Positions 1 through 12,140 of a stretch of 64,000 nucleotides of DNA are shown one piece after another. Origin of the DNA: Crotophaga sulcirostris (taxonomy: Eukaryota > Chordata > Aves > Cuculiformes > Crotophagidae); contig VYZB01000035.1 in the NCBI GenBank assembly GCA_013397455.1, positions 3,037,283 to 3,101,282 of the forward strand, read 5' to 3'. The position numbers were made by a program, and so were the translations under genes. How positions within the stretch are numbered: position 1 is the first letter of the stretch; the number at the start of each line of letters is the position of its first letter. The notes beneath the pieces were generated by a model, which was given only the letters and a program-made list of their open reading frames with translations, did not search any database and had not been told where the DNA came from.

Positions 1-439
1 AATGCGTGGATGTTTTGCTTCCTGTTGCTCCTGCTGGTAGCACTGATGCAGGGAATTGAGGAACGTGGTACTCTGGGATCAGATCAGTTTGACCAGTTCT
101 GAAACCGTGTCCTTGCTTGCACTGTGTGCCAGTTCTGCTCACTGCTCTTATCACCCATTTCTGAGAGTCTCTAGTAAGGAAGTACAGACCTTTGTGACCT
201 TTATCTGAAGGAACAGTAACTTCATAGCACAGTAAGTTTATACGCACTTATGTTCATTTGCAGTACCTGCTGTTGTGGCAATATTCCAGTTTGCATCCTC
301 ACATGACCAGCTGCTTAGTCTATTTATGTGGCCCCTATGTCCAAGGGCTGACTGGATACCACGTCCTGCTGGAAAGCTTTCTCTACAGTTGAAAGCACTC
401 TAAACTTGAGGTTATATCACCCTCAAAATGTGTCTTACA
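1..439. other. Unique sequence, nothing recognised
   Basis: Mixed-composition DNA before the first CR1 copy. I see no open frame of note, no repeat signature and no RNA gene here. Confidence 0.5.
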
Positions 440-1521
440 TAAAGCAATACACCACAGTCCTGGAAAAACTAGCTGCTAATGGCTTGGACAGGTGCACACT
501 TCGCTGGGTAGAAAAAATAGCTGGATGACTGGGCCCCAAGAGTTGTTGTGAATGGAATTAAATCCAGTTGGTGACCAGTCACAACTGGTGTTCCCCAGTG
601 CTCAGGGTTGGGGCTGATTCTCTTTAATATCTTCAACAATGACCTGGATGAGGGTATCGAGTGCACCCTTAGTAAGTTTGCAGATGTTGTGCAGGATCTG
701 CTTCAGAGGAAAAAAGGCTCTACAGAGGGATCTGGACAGGGGGGATCTGTCGGTTGAGGCCAACTGTAAGGGGTACAACAAGGCCAAGTGTTGGGTTCTG
801 CACACGGATCACAACAACCCCATGGAATGCTTGGGGTTGGGGAAATGTGGCAGGAAAGCTGAGCAGTGGAAAAGGACCTGGCAGTATTGGGTGACAGCCA
901 GCTGAATATGAGCCAGCAGTGTGCCCAGGTGACCAGGAAGGCCAATGGCATCCTGGCTTGTATCAGAAATGATATGGCCAGCAGGGCTAGGGAAGTGATC
1001 ATTCCCCTGTACTCAGCACTGACGAGGCCCCACCTTGAATGCTGTGTTCAGTTTTGGGCTCCTCACTACAAGAAAGACATTGAGGTGTGAAAAGAAGGGC
1101 AACAAAGCTGGTGAAGGGTCTGGAGCACGAGTGAACTGGAGCTGTTTAGTCTGGAGAAAAGAAGGCTGAGGGGAGACCTTATTGTTCTCTACAGCTACCT
1201 GAAAGGAGATTGTAGTGAGGCGGGTGTTGGTCTCTTCTCCCAAGTAACAAGTGGTAGGACAAGGAAACGATCTGATGTTGTGCCAGGGGAGGTTTAGGCT
1301 AGATATTAGGAAAAACTTCTTTACTGAACGGGCTGTCAAGCATTGGAACAGGCTGTCCAGTGATATGGTTGAGTCACCATCCCTGGAGGAATTTAAAAGA
1401 CGTAGATGTAGCATTTAGGGACATGGTTTAATGGTGGACTTGGCAATGTCAGGTTTACAGTTGGACTCAATGATTTTAAAGGTCTTTTCCAACCTAATTT
1501 CATGATTCTGTGGTTCTGTGG
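440..1521 (+). mobile_element. CR1 LINE fragment, 3' half, degenerate
   Basis: A 5'-truncated CR1 non-LTR retrotransposon in plus orientation. The sequence reads through the second half of the reverse transcriptase (words equivalent to [11 protein letters not shown] near 655-690), then the C-terminal segment (frames holding [19 protein letters not shown] and [17 protein letters not shown] at about 945-1087). The 3' UTR follows, with a CCAACC block near 1490 and a short ATTCTGTGGTTCTGTGG-like tail. The FADD catalytic motif is damaged: the second Asp and what follows are lost in a local deletion near 685. Stops and frameshifts interrupt every frame, so it cannot encode a working protein. The left edge is approximate, where similarity to the reverse transcriptase begins. 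Confidence 0.93.
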
Positions 1522-1550
1522 TCTCTTTGTCTTTTGGGAAGAGGTGATGA

Positions 1551-1622
1551 TTGGTTGGACTTGGTTGGACTTGATGATCTCAGAGGTTCTTTCCAACCTT
1601 GTGATACTGTGATACTGTGATT
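1551..1622 (+). mobile_element. CR1 3'-end fragment, GTGATACTGTGA-tail type
   Basis: About 70 bases identical in layout to CR1 3' ends elsewhere in the window: TTGGACTTGATGATCTCAG, a TTCCAACC block, then a tail of two GTGATACT units. The first ten bases (TTGGTTGGAC) are duplicated in tandem. It lies 30 bases after the end of the preceding CR1 copy, which has a different tail, so it is a separate insertion or a chimaeric end. Confidence 0.85.
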
Positions 1623-4600
1623 CGTTCTTCTGAAGGAACTTCATAGCAATGGTCTTTACAAAGCTGACACTGCAGTGTTTGCTTAGCAAAGTTGTGTCTG
1701 CCCTGCAGTGTGGGACCAGAAGAAAAATCCAACACAGTCTCCCAAGAATGAAAAGAAAAAAGAAGTGGCCCTCCAGCACTAGTTGCTCTTTATTTATTAT
1801 TAAATGGGGCTGGACTAGGCTTTATTTGCCAGACACTTTTGTTGGTCAGTGGTTTGGAAAAGGGTACTGACATACTGCAATATGGAGATGATGCCAGGAT
1901 CAGCATGGAGTCTGATAACAGTCATTTCAAAACCAGATCCTCCTTGTTATGCAAAGCTCTCTGAGAAGATTACAGACAAGACTCCTTGGTCCATCAGATT
2001 TCTGGAGGGGAGTCCTTTTGGGGATGGAATCTGGTCAAAATTGTTTTTTGTTATAAATATTTTGTTTAATTTTCAATGGTAGGTATCGAACCATTTTTAC
2101 TCATAACTAGAATATTTCTTATGTTAGGGAGGGATCATTCCTGCCTGAGCATTTGAAGATTTTCTGTACATAACTGGGTCACCAGAGACCATTTCTTTTT
2201 TGCTCCACTCTTATTCTTGCTTATGGGAAGTTGGGTGTATGGTAGTTCTGTACACACAGCAGTGACCTCTTCTTCCTGCCTGCCCCACCCACAGTGAAAA
2301 CTTTGAACTACTATAATTATTGTATTTATCTCAAAACCTGGTCAATGCTCTTTTAAGACTGCATAGAATTTATAGAGTATATTGTAAAGTTCTGTGGATT
2401 AGTATGGTGAGAGGTCTTTCAGGTTTTGTAGCACAAAAGCAAAGGGTTTCAACAGGACAACGGGATGGTGTCATAACCTGACTACCCTGAGGGGTTATGT
2501 ACTGGTAAAGGTTCAGGCTGCTGAGGATGGTTCTGAGTCAGAAGAATGCCCAGATTCCTGCCTGGCCACCCTATTTACGCTCAGTTGTTTAAACTGTTTA
2601 AAGTAGGTATATAGAATCATAGAATTGTATGTACAATACCAGACCAATGTCTACAAACAATGTTTGAAAATGAGAGATAATGGAAGATTACTCACTGAGC
2701 TTCAATAGGTAAAGAATCAAAACAATCAGACCTTGAGACTAGTGATATATATGTTTTATTAAGCATCTAGATATTCACTAAAACTTGCTATATGAGACCT
2801 AACAGTTCTAACTTTATTCAAATATTCATGGATGAAAGTTCTTGTAAGCCTAACAGTAACAAAACCAATGATAATACGGGTAACAGTCACAATTGCAATT
2901 AAGGCAACTGACAGTCTCAAGTGGTCAGGCATAACTGGCCAGGAGGATGCCACCACACTAGTGAAATCCTCAACTAGTTCTGTCCTAAAGTTAGATTTTA
3001 TAAGGTTGCTTTACCTACATGCAGTTACTAACAGTTATGGTCCAAAACCAGTTCTCCAAAATGAGTACTACAAACACAGGTAAAGTTACACCTTTCAACA
3101 TCTTGCTGAGCAGAACTTTCTTTCACATATTTAAACAAAATGTTTGTGGTTTTGTGTCAGCACTGCAACCCACCAACCGGTCTGAGAGAGGAAAGGGCAG
3201 GGGGGATCAGTCACCACAAATGGCTTTGTGTGTATGTGAGGGGCAGTGGTGTCTCACACAAAACTTGGCAATTCCAGTGTCCTTCTTGAATGCCTAAGTG
3301 TGCAGAAACAATGTCACTGGTAAGGTAAAAAGCTCAGGTCACCATACCCTCTAAGAATTTCCAAAGTTGTTGTAACTCTATTCACATCACTGCAAACTTT
3401 CTGCATGTCTGCAGGGCTTACAAAATGTAACTTTTGTGCATAAAAGTACTCTGTTGCAGCTCCAGCATCAGAAGGAGAGTCGCTATGTTTTTCATTTCAG
3501 AACAGGTAGCTCTGGCCTTTCAAATCCAAAGGATGTCGAGTGGGACCATACTGATGAATGATATTGGTGTGTACCTCCCTGTGTTCCCTTTAGGCCTTTT
3601 GAAATAGGCATTTCTTCTGATTCTTCATCATTGATGTCTCTTCTGACAGAAACAGTGCCTGCAGAGGTACAAAAATGTAGCTGCTAAATGCTTCTCCCTC
3701 CCACCTCACTGTCCATCCTTTGTGATGGTAACATGACCCTCATCAGGCATCCAGCATTCAGCAAATGATAGGAGCAGAGTGTAAAAAAAGGAATATCTGG
3801 TGAGCTACTAAAAATCTGGATAGCACAGAAATGGTTGAGGATTCTTAAGGCTGAGGAGGAGAAGTGCAGAGAAGTACCATAACCATGTTGCTGGCAGTGT
3901 GCAATGTCCATGGAGAATGGACAGAAAAATTCATGGTTAGAGAATGAATAAATGTGATTTGTACAAAGTGTGAACAGTCTAAGAATTGTCTGAAAAAATG
4001 TTCTGCTCCCCTATTTTTTCCTTTGAAACCGCTCCCCTGCCTTACCCATCTGATGTGGCACTGAATGCCGCTTACTCATGCACGCATGTTTTGCTAAACA
4101 CCGATCCTCCTACCCAGAAATTTCACTTAGATAATGTCATGTCTGAGCTGCTATACCAACTCTGATTTCTGATGTATCTTTCCATCTCTTGAGTGTAATC
4201 AAGAGAAAACTTGCAATGATACCTCCCTGAGCTGTACGGCCCGAAGTCCTTTTCCTTCTTTCTCTCAGAACAGTGACATCAGACCTACATTACCACCCAT
4301 GACAGGACTATTTAAAAACAGTAATATGGCTTGAATTCAGTTTACATGCTTTCACCAGAGAAAGTGAAAGCCTTCTTTCTGCCTTAGTTTACCTGCCCTT
4401 CAGCCTCCTCTGTGCATTTTCAGTGTAAGAAGAGTTCTGTGAGGTCTGACTAATTCTGTGATCTCATATGATTGACCATTTTCTTTTTTCTTCCTTCAGA
4501 AGAAGCTGCTGCAATATCACCTAAATTACATTGCTAGGTAATCAGGTGACTGACGCCTTTGGGGTGACAAACATGTCACTGTACTGTACTAGAATGTCCA

Positions 4601-5695
4601 TCCAATCCTTACTGAAACTTCTCCACTGCCTGTCCAAACATCTCACCCAGACAAGACTCATCTTGCGGGACTTCATACTTGCTGTACCTCCAGCAGTCAC
4701 CTTCTTGTGCTGTTAGGCTGCCAAATGTTGCTGAAATGTTGTTGTTGATTCTAGAGGCACTCTTATTTTTATGATACAACTTGACTATATTTTTTCAAGA
4801 TTAAAAAAGACACCAGATTTATGCAGCAATGTGACTTGATACTGTTAAAGCAAGATCATTATATATATATCACTATACATATTTCAAAGAAACAGTGACA
4901 GTGTGGCCAAGTGTGCCCTAACCTTAGGAGTTATGCACTTGCAGAACCCTATCTCAGGGAAAATATTTGTGTAAGACATTACTATTAATAAAATAACATT
5001 GCTGTGGATGCATTCTGAAATAACTCATAGTCAATTGAGACATCAGTGAATGCGGCATACCTTAGGTTTTCTGCTGGTTATTGCTGCTAATTAATAGCTT
5101 TTTGAAGTACAAAAGTAGTTCTAAAGTCTCTCTAAAGTGGGAAATAAATGTCATACAGTATAGGTTTATTATAAGCCATGTCTTTGGTTCACAGGATGTC
5201 ATATAATCCTGCATTTAGGATTACATACTGCATTCTGCTACTGCTTTACCAGAAATAAAAGTAGATGATTGCCCATTGGAAAGTTGTAGGTCTAGAAGAG
5301 CTTACATTATGTACTGAAAGTTCTCAAATGTTTGACAAACTATACAAAAATTGCTCATTCTCCAACTCCTGTTTTTAGCTGCCTTGAATAGAAAAGAACA
5401 GCCTTTGTTCGCAAGAGCCTTTTTTTATATTTCTTAATACCACAGATTTTAACAAAGATAAAATGAAAAATAACTCTATCATTTGATACTTCTGTTAGGA
5501 TAAATCCTAGGGTATAATGATTAGTAACAATTCCTACAAAAAATGAACTAAAAAGTACTTTAAAGATTGCAAGTGCTCAAGATCTCCATTTTACATTCGA
5601 TCTTGAAAATCAAATACTCTTAAGGTTTAGTGAGATAGAGATGCATTATCAATGCAATCCATCCTGGTTTCTCATTCACCTTCGTTTGTAATGAT
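1623..5695. other. Unique AT-rich sequence
   Basis: About 4 kb with no repeat family I can name and no convincing exon. Open frames here are at most about 90 codons, lie on both strands and lack protein-like motifs. A dinucleotide (AT) run of about 10 bases sits near 4861. The bases ATAGAATCATAGAAT near 2611 resemble a CR1 tail but have no CR1 body next to them. Confidence 0.5.
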
Positions 5696-5699
5696 TTTC

Positions 5700-6640
5700 C
5701 TCTGTGTGTGCACCTGTATGGGGATCTAAGTGTCAGCAGCTGGAGTGGGACCATGGGTCACAGGGCCATGTGTTTGGCTGCCAACTGGGCAGGTGGCCTG
5801 GGAGCCAGAGGGGGATGTGGGTGCCTGTGCCTGTTTGCATAAGACAAACAGGGAGGGCAACGATCCAGGAGCATGACTGGGTGCATGACTCATCATCTCA
5901 GCTCAGTTCTTGGAGGCATCAGAATATTTGCCTGTGCTGGGGGGTGAGCGGGCACTGGTGTGTGTGAAGGGGTCCCACGCACAGGTGCCAGCAGCTGGGG
6001 AGACTGAGGATCCAAGGCTGGAGGGATCCTCACTGCACATATACATATTTATTTCCCACTAGCAGACCAACATCTGGATCAGCCAGAGAGGGGAACAGAA
6101 TGAGGCCATTGGTGCTTGTGTGAGTGCTGTGGTTTCTGCATTGATCTGTGTGGCTGGCAGTGTATTTATGTATATACGTGTTGTACATAGGTGTGTGTGT
6201 GCACCTGCTGGGGACACGTATGCCTGTGTCTGTTGGGGATGTGCTACCAATCAGCCGTGAGGGCACAGAGCTGTGGCAGCTTCATGCTGTTGAGCTTCTG
6301 GATTTGGCAATCCTGAACTTTTGTAGCTAACGACATTTACCACGGAGCTGCACGACTGCTATGACCAACCCAAAGCAAGGCTGGCCATTTAGCCTAACTC
6401 CTGCTACCATCATCGCCAGCCAAACATTTCAGAAACTTCAGGACGCAAAATAGTCTGCTTCCCTAAAAATCTAGACCTAATGGAAAGTTTTATGCACTCA
6501 GAGTTTGGTTCAGTGGAGCTACTCAAGTACAACACAGCCCTAAGACTAAACAAACATCTCTGGTTACGTAGAAGCACTTAGACTGACATGGTGATAATTT
6601 ATTGAGGAAATAAAACACAGTGGGTGAAAAGCATTGGATC
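5700..6640 (+). mobile_element. Possible ERV LTR-like repeat (GC-rich island)
   Basis: A GC-richer block with sharp contrast to its AT-rich flanks. It contains repeated TG-rich words (TGTGTGTGCACCTG twice, around 5704 and 6195) and the segment 6230-6470 (GTGCTACCAATCAGCCGTGAG and onward), which I recall as typical of avian ERVL-class LTRs. No terminal TG...CA pair, target duplication or internal retroviral region can be defined. The assignment is from memory of the sequence style, so both class and borders are uncertain; orientation is arbitrary. Confidence 0.35.
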
Positions 6641-9600
6641 AGCTTCTCTCAATCTAAATTTCATATAAACTCCAGTCTTAGGCAGGTTTCAGACTGCTAA
6701 ATCTCAGGCTGGCTTTTACTTCTCTGTTCCTGAGTTCTAACTTACTGTAGACATGCTTAAAATCAGTCTTAAAATACTTATAGATTACATATGTAGCTCC
6801 AATATGAAATGTTTTTATTGTGAGCCAGAGATGTCCACGTGTGTCTATGTTGATGTATGCTTTGATGGTACTTGGTGTGGGAAGCAATGTACCTGAACCC
6901 TATTAGGTTTCTAAGATGGATCGATGACATCTAAATTTGGATTAACCTCCCAGCATCTTAGATCTGCTCAGCCTATTCCTTGTTCATTCTAATTGCCCTT
7001 AATTAAATGAAAAACACAGACTGACAATGTGCAATGACTTATCTAGGAAACAGATGACCTGGATTTAAATTGTCTTCAATCTGAAGGTGGTAGGTCCACC
7101 AGACTGCTGAACAGCCTGGTGCGAGGCTCTTCCAGAATCTTCCAGACTGTACCGTCTCCAGCTTCAGTGGCCAGAGTGGAACACAATTTTAAGGAGACAA
7201 AGAGCAAACAAGACACAACCCTAACTGCAGGCTGGAAACAAGAAAACTGGCCCTGAAACAAATATTCATTATATAGTCTTATGATCAACCAATTGCCACT
7301 GTTTTTCTAGGCTTATTTTGTTAAGATGTAGGGAGAATAATTGTATAGGATGAGGAGTTCCAGAACATATTTCTAGGATATGAAAAGGGCATTAAGATCG
7401 CACAGGAGCTGTGTAATTATTCACTTACCTGGGAAAAACTCTAAATGTTAGAGGACAAGGGGCCATGCCATGCTTTTCCTTATGGAAGAACTGATTTCAC
7501 TGTGGATCGGCTGCTGTTGTTTCCCAGTAATAATAATTTTACTAACATGCACAGTGGACAAAAAAACCCAAAACACAAGCCTGCTGAATGTGCCACTTTT
7601 TAGATGAAACCCAAAGCCATTCTTCTCTAAAACAGTGTTTGCAAACAGGGGCTGATATGCTTGTTGGGCAAGTGATTTCTATTAAAAATAGTTTGGCAAA
7701 CATATGGATTAAGTCTTGCAGCTACAGAAGAACTCAGTTCAATTAAAGTAAATGGTAGGTGCATTGATTTTAGTTGTGTAGGAACAAACCCAGATAGCCA
7801 GTAAAATGGTGATGTTTTAACTATTAGAGAGAGCACAAAGATTGAAAACAGATGCTTACACGTACTGTGGTCTTTGACTTTAGAATTACAATTTTTCAGA
7901 ATTCTGTAGGATGATCCTACAAGAAATGGATATTGAATAACAGCAATGCCCAAGTTCAAGGCACTGGGAACTAGTTATATATGGCTATTTTAAACCAAAT
8001 TTTAAAGAAAATTGTAATCCATTTTATACGTTTCTAGCCTCTTATTTTATTGAAACAGTTCTTAAAACATGCTTTTTCTGCCCTCAAAAAGAGGAGTTAA
8101 ATTTCTTTATGGTAAGTATTATCAGAGACAGTACAGTTTCACTAGATGGCAGTATAGTTAGCAATTTTCTGAAAAATCTACCTCATATTCCATATACGTT
8201 TTAGGTACTTTTTGGTAAATCTGGAAATGAAAACAGACAGAAAAATAGCCTCTTTGAAAGCTTGTATTAATAAAATAAAAGTATTGTAATACGACATTCT
8301 TTCAGAACATGTATTCATTTAAGGCTATGCTCTGTATCTGAGATAAATGACATACATATATGTCATACATATATGATGTGAAAAAGATAGCTTTTATTCA
8401 AGTCTGTAGCAAATGAAATCTGAACTGCAGCTTTAGAATTAAAAAAAAAGGAGGAAAGAAAAAAAAAGGTAATATTCAGCTATTAAAAGGTATTATAAGT
8501 AATTTAAGTTGGCCCTAACCAAGGGAGAAATTTAGCCAAAATTGCACCTCAGGAGGTATAATCACTGCCTGTGGTCCCCAGAATACAGTACAGGGCAAAC
8601 AGTATGGTGCCAAATGGGAGAAAAGAGTGAGCAGAGAAGGAGGCTTACCTCTGTGGGTAACCATTTTCCACATTACACTGACGCTGTGAACTTGCAGCTG
8701 AACTCGCATGGTTGAGTATGAGACTGAAAATGGATCTTATCTGGTTGCAAGATCCTCCCTGATTTCATGGTTTTACTGTAAATGACAGCTTTTTTCCCTT
8801 CTCTTTAGAGGGAAAACTAGGTTAAAACCTTCTCAGCAGGGAAAATGGATATGAAAATACATTGGTAAATGGACTGAAATAATCCAGTCTTCTCAGCTTC
8901 AAAGATTCAGATGAACTGATTGGCCCTTCTTGCCTCCGTATACACCTTATGATCAACAATCATAAATTCAGAATGGGTAATGACGATTTACTAAAATGTT
9001 CTGTAAGCAAGCTCTTTCCTGGCACAAATCAACGTAATTATCCAATAATCTCTGCTCTGCAATGCTGCTTTCAGCCAGTTATGCTTAATGTATGTTTGCA
9101 ACGCTGCTGCTGTTAACTCATGGGGAACCCAGCCATGCAGTACTTAGTCAGGTAATGTTTTCTTTGTCTGTCTAATTTCCCCTCATTAATGATTGCAAGA
9201 TCAGTTACTTTATATTTCAAACTTTAAGATTAATCCCTGCCCTGCTAAGTCAAGTATTTTCTCTTTTTGAGGTGACTTTGCAGTGTGGTTCAGGGTTGTT
9301 TCTTGTGCCTTTGGCAACATTTTTCCCCTAGGAAAGGAAAAAACATGGTGAATGATATAGTGACACAGTCCTAAGCTAAATTCCAGTCCTGATACTTAAT
9401 CACAGGGACTGGCTACCATTCACAAACTGCTTGAACTGTGCACTTGCTGTTTAGGATCTCAGCATTATCCCCTGATGAAATTACGGTTGTGTCCAATCAG
9501 GATCGACATATGCTTTTGGACTTTTGGCAAGCAGAAGACCTATGGTTCAGAAATTACATGTAGTATGTTGTAGGTGTTGCTGTTATAATGAAATGGAACT

Positions 9601-11858
9601 GATTTTGTATTTTTATAATGCTTGTATATATATCAGGGGATAACAGTAACAAAAAATACTATATTCAGAGAAACTCTAGTAACATTAATTCAAATTAAGC
9701 ATAACACAGCCCAGGAACTAGAATCATAATTTCTGCAGACCAGTAGAGCAAAGATAAAATATAACACCTAAATATGTTTATTTATTTTTATAAACTGTAC
9801 ATGTTAGTGTAGGATATATAAATACCTGTTCATTTGTTCAATTCAGTTTTCTTGGGGAAAATTGATACTATTATCAACCTTATTTCCTGAGCATGGACTA
9901 GAACATCACCTGTAAAAATTTCAAGCCTTGATGATATTCCCACTGGAGTGTGTGAAAGTCTTGCTATTGCTACCACACTGGCATGAAGCTTCTCTAGCTT
10001 CTTTGAGTCTCCTCTCCATCATCAGGACAACTTGTCTTCTGCATCTCACAGGCTGATATTCTGAGATGCCAGTATTTTAGCCATGGAAATGATGTTTCCA
10101 TTCCAGCAAGGACAATAGGGATCAGGACAGGACTGCTGGTGCATTCAGCCCACTCCCTATCATGCCAGGCACTAAACCTAAGTGTCCATCAAGGCAGTAG
10201 AACCAAGCATACACTGAAAACTAGACAGGAACTGTACTGAGGTCTTTTGCCATGGAGAAGCGAGAAGTAAGGAAACATAATTCCTCAATCAGCCATTGCA
10301 AAAGCAGAATAACTGCACGCCATCCGCCTTGCAAAAGTCTTGCCAAAAGGTACAGCTCTAAAATTGTGTAAACAATTTGGATTAAGAAACATTAAACATG
10401 TTCACACCTGCTTTCAAGCACTGAATCTGCAGCTCTGCAAAATGTCATCTATTTGAGGAAAAGCAGATATTTTTCTTTCAGTAAGCATCTGTTTGGAAAC
10501 AATAAATTTATTGTTCTGCTATCAACTTTACTGTCCCCTTTACCCAGTTATCTTCTTATTAGTTGAAGTATACATCACTGATCACCACTGCACAATAGCC
10601 ATAAATAACGATATTAAGTTATTCCCTTCTTTGCCTTCTCTCCTTTGCCTATAAGCTGAAGGTATTTCAAATAATTCTACATAACAATAACTGAACTTTG
10701 TAACACAAGCAAACTGAAAACCAACCACAGTCTGCTACTGACAGTTGGAAAAATGTGTTATTCTGCTTTATTGTTAAATATAAGAGACTTACATTAGAAA
10801 GCAGTCAAATTCAAAAAGTAAATGAAAGACCAGTGAAAAACAGTCCACTGGACAAGATTATTTGAAGTTAGATTTGATTTTTTTGAGATATTCAGTTATA
10901 GGTAAAGTATTGCAGGCTTGATTTGAATTAATCTGCAATTTAAAAGTCCCAAAGATAAGGAAAAATAGAGTAATTCATTCAAACATTCACATGAGGAAAC
11001 TACCAGGTGTTTCTTTAGAAAACAGTGAACAGGGTAGGAAATCAGCGAGGCATTTAACAGTATAAACAAGTGTTAATATTTGACTTGTACTTCAAACATA
11101 ACGTTGTGATCCTGGCAACGTGTTCCAATTCAAGTAATATTTCTGAAGTCAAGGGAGCTGTCTGTATAAATAAAGGTGCTTGGTAATATGTTAGGTTCTG
11201 TATTGTTATATGCAAAGCTATCGGGATGGGAAGCTGTACTTAGACCTTTTTAAGGTATATTTAATGGAATGTAGAATTTTCCTGCTGAAGTTCCTGCAAA
11301 ACCATCAGTGGTGTGGAAAGAGCTGGACAGTATTTCATAACTGTCCTTATGTACACATATCTGCAATAAGCCAGGCTACCCCCAGTGAAAATGGTGTACA
11401 GGTTTTGAAGGAAAATGAGAAAACATTACAGGCAGAGACAACAGAAGATATGAGGAATGTGATATTTAAGTTGAGAAAATAATGGAAAGGCAAAAGGGTG
11501 TATCCGTAAGGTGGCTGTAGCTGCATTGTTATAAATGCATTATATATTGACAAAATTTGCTTAGGGAATTTGGTGAATCCATTCTGAGTACTTGCAATTA
11601 ACTTAAACTGGTATAAAGAGGTGTGTAGGCCAGCCCTACAGTAAAACAGATCAAGTCCAATTTACCTTCAATGTTTTCCCCTAGTTTTTGCAAAGGATAA
11701 ACTCCAGCTTGCTGACTTGAGATGAAAAGTGTTGGTTAAGTTAAGAAAAGCATCATCAGTCCTGTTCTGTAATGTGGGCAAAATTTAGTTCTATCCTTCC
11801 CCCATCTGATAAATCCTCCTGCAATGAGTAACCCAAAATTTACTCAAAGTCATGGCTA
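6641..11858. other. Unique AT-rich sequence
   Basis: About 5.2 kb without a named repeat or supported gene. Small curiosities: a direct repeat of CATACATATATG at about 8350-8376, and an A-rich run near 8440-8468. The longest open frame (110 codons, minus, 7627-7959) has no recognisable domain and AT-driven composition. Confidence 0.5.
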
Positions 11859-12140
11859 TAGAATCACAGAGCGGTTGAGGTTGGAAGTGACCTCTGGAGG
11901 TCATCTGCTCCAACCCCTCTGCTCAAGAGGAACCACCTGGAACCATTTGCCCAAGACAATAGCTTTTTAATATCTCCAAGGATGGAGACCCCACACCCTT
12001 CCTGCCAGTGTTCTGTGAGCCTCACAGCCTCACAGTGCTTTCCTGATGTTCACAGGGATCCTCCCATCTTTCAGTTTGCGCCCATTGCCTTCAGTCCTGT
12101 CACTGGGAACCACTGGAAAGGGACACTGCAACCAATATGT
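11859..12140 (-). mobile_element. CR1 LINE 3' fragment (reverse)
   Basis: Reverse-oriented CR1 3' end. It starts with the tail AGAATCACAGAG and the GGTTGGAAGTGACCTCTGGAGGTCATC block, followed by CCAACCCCTCTGCTCAAG and the 'AATATCTCCAAGGATGGAGAC' segment usual for the CR1 3' region. Similarity fades after about 12130. It is too short to carry any coding domain beyond the extreme C-terminus. Confidence 0.88.

Noticed and set aside
2611..2626. ATAGAATCATAGAAT resembling a CR1 tail
   Set aside because: No CR1 body beside it; too short to call.
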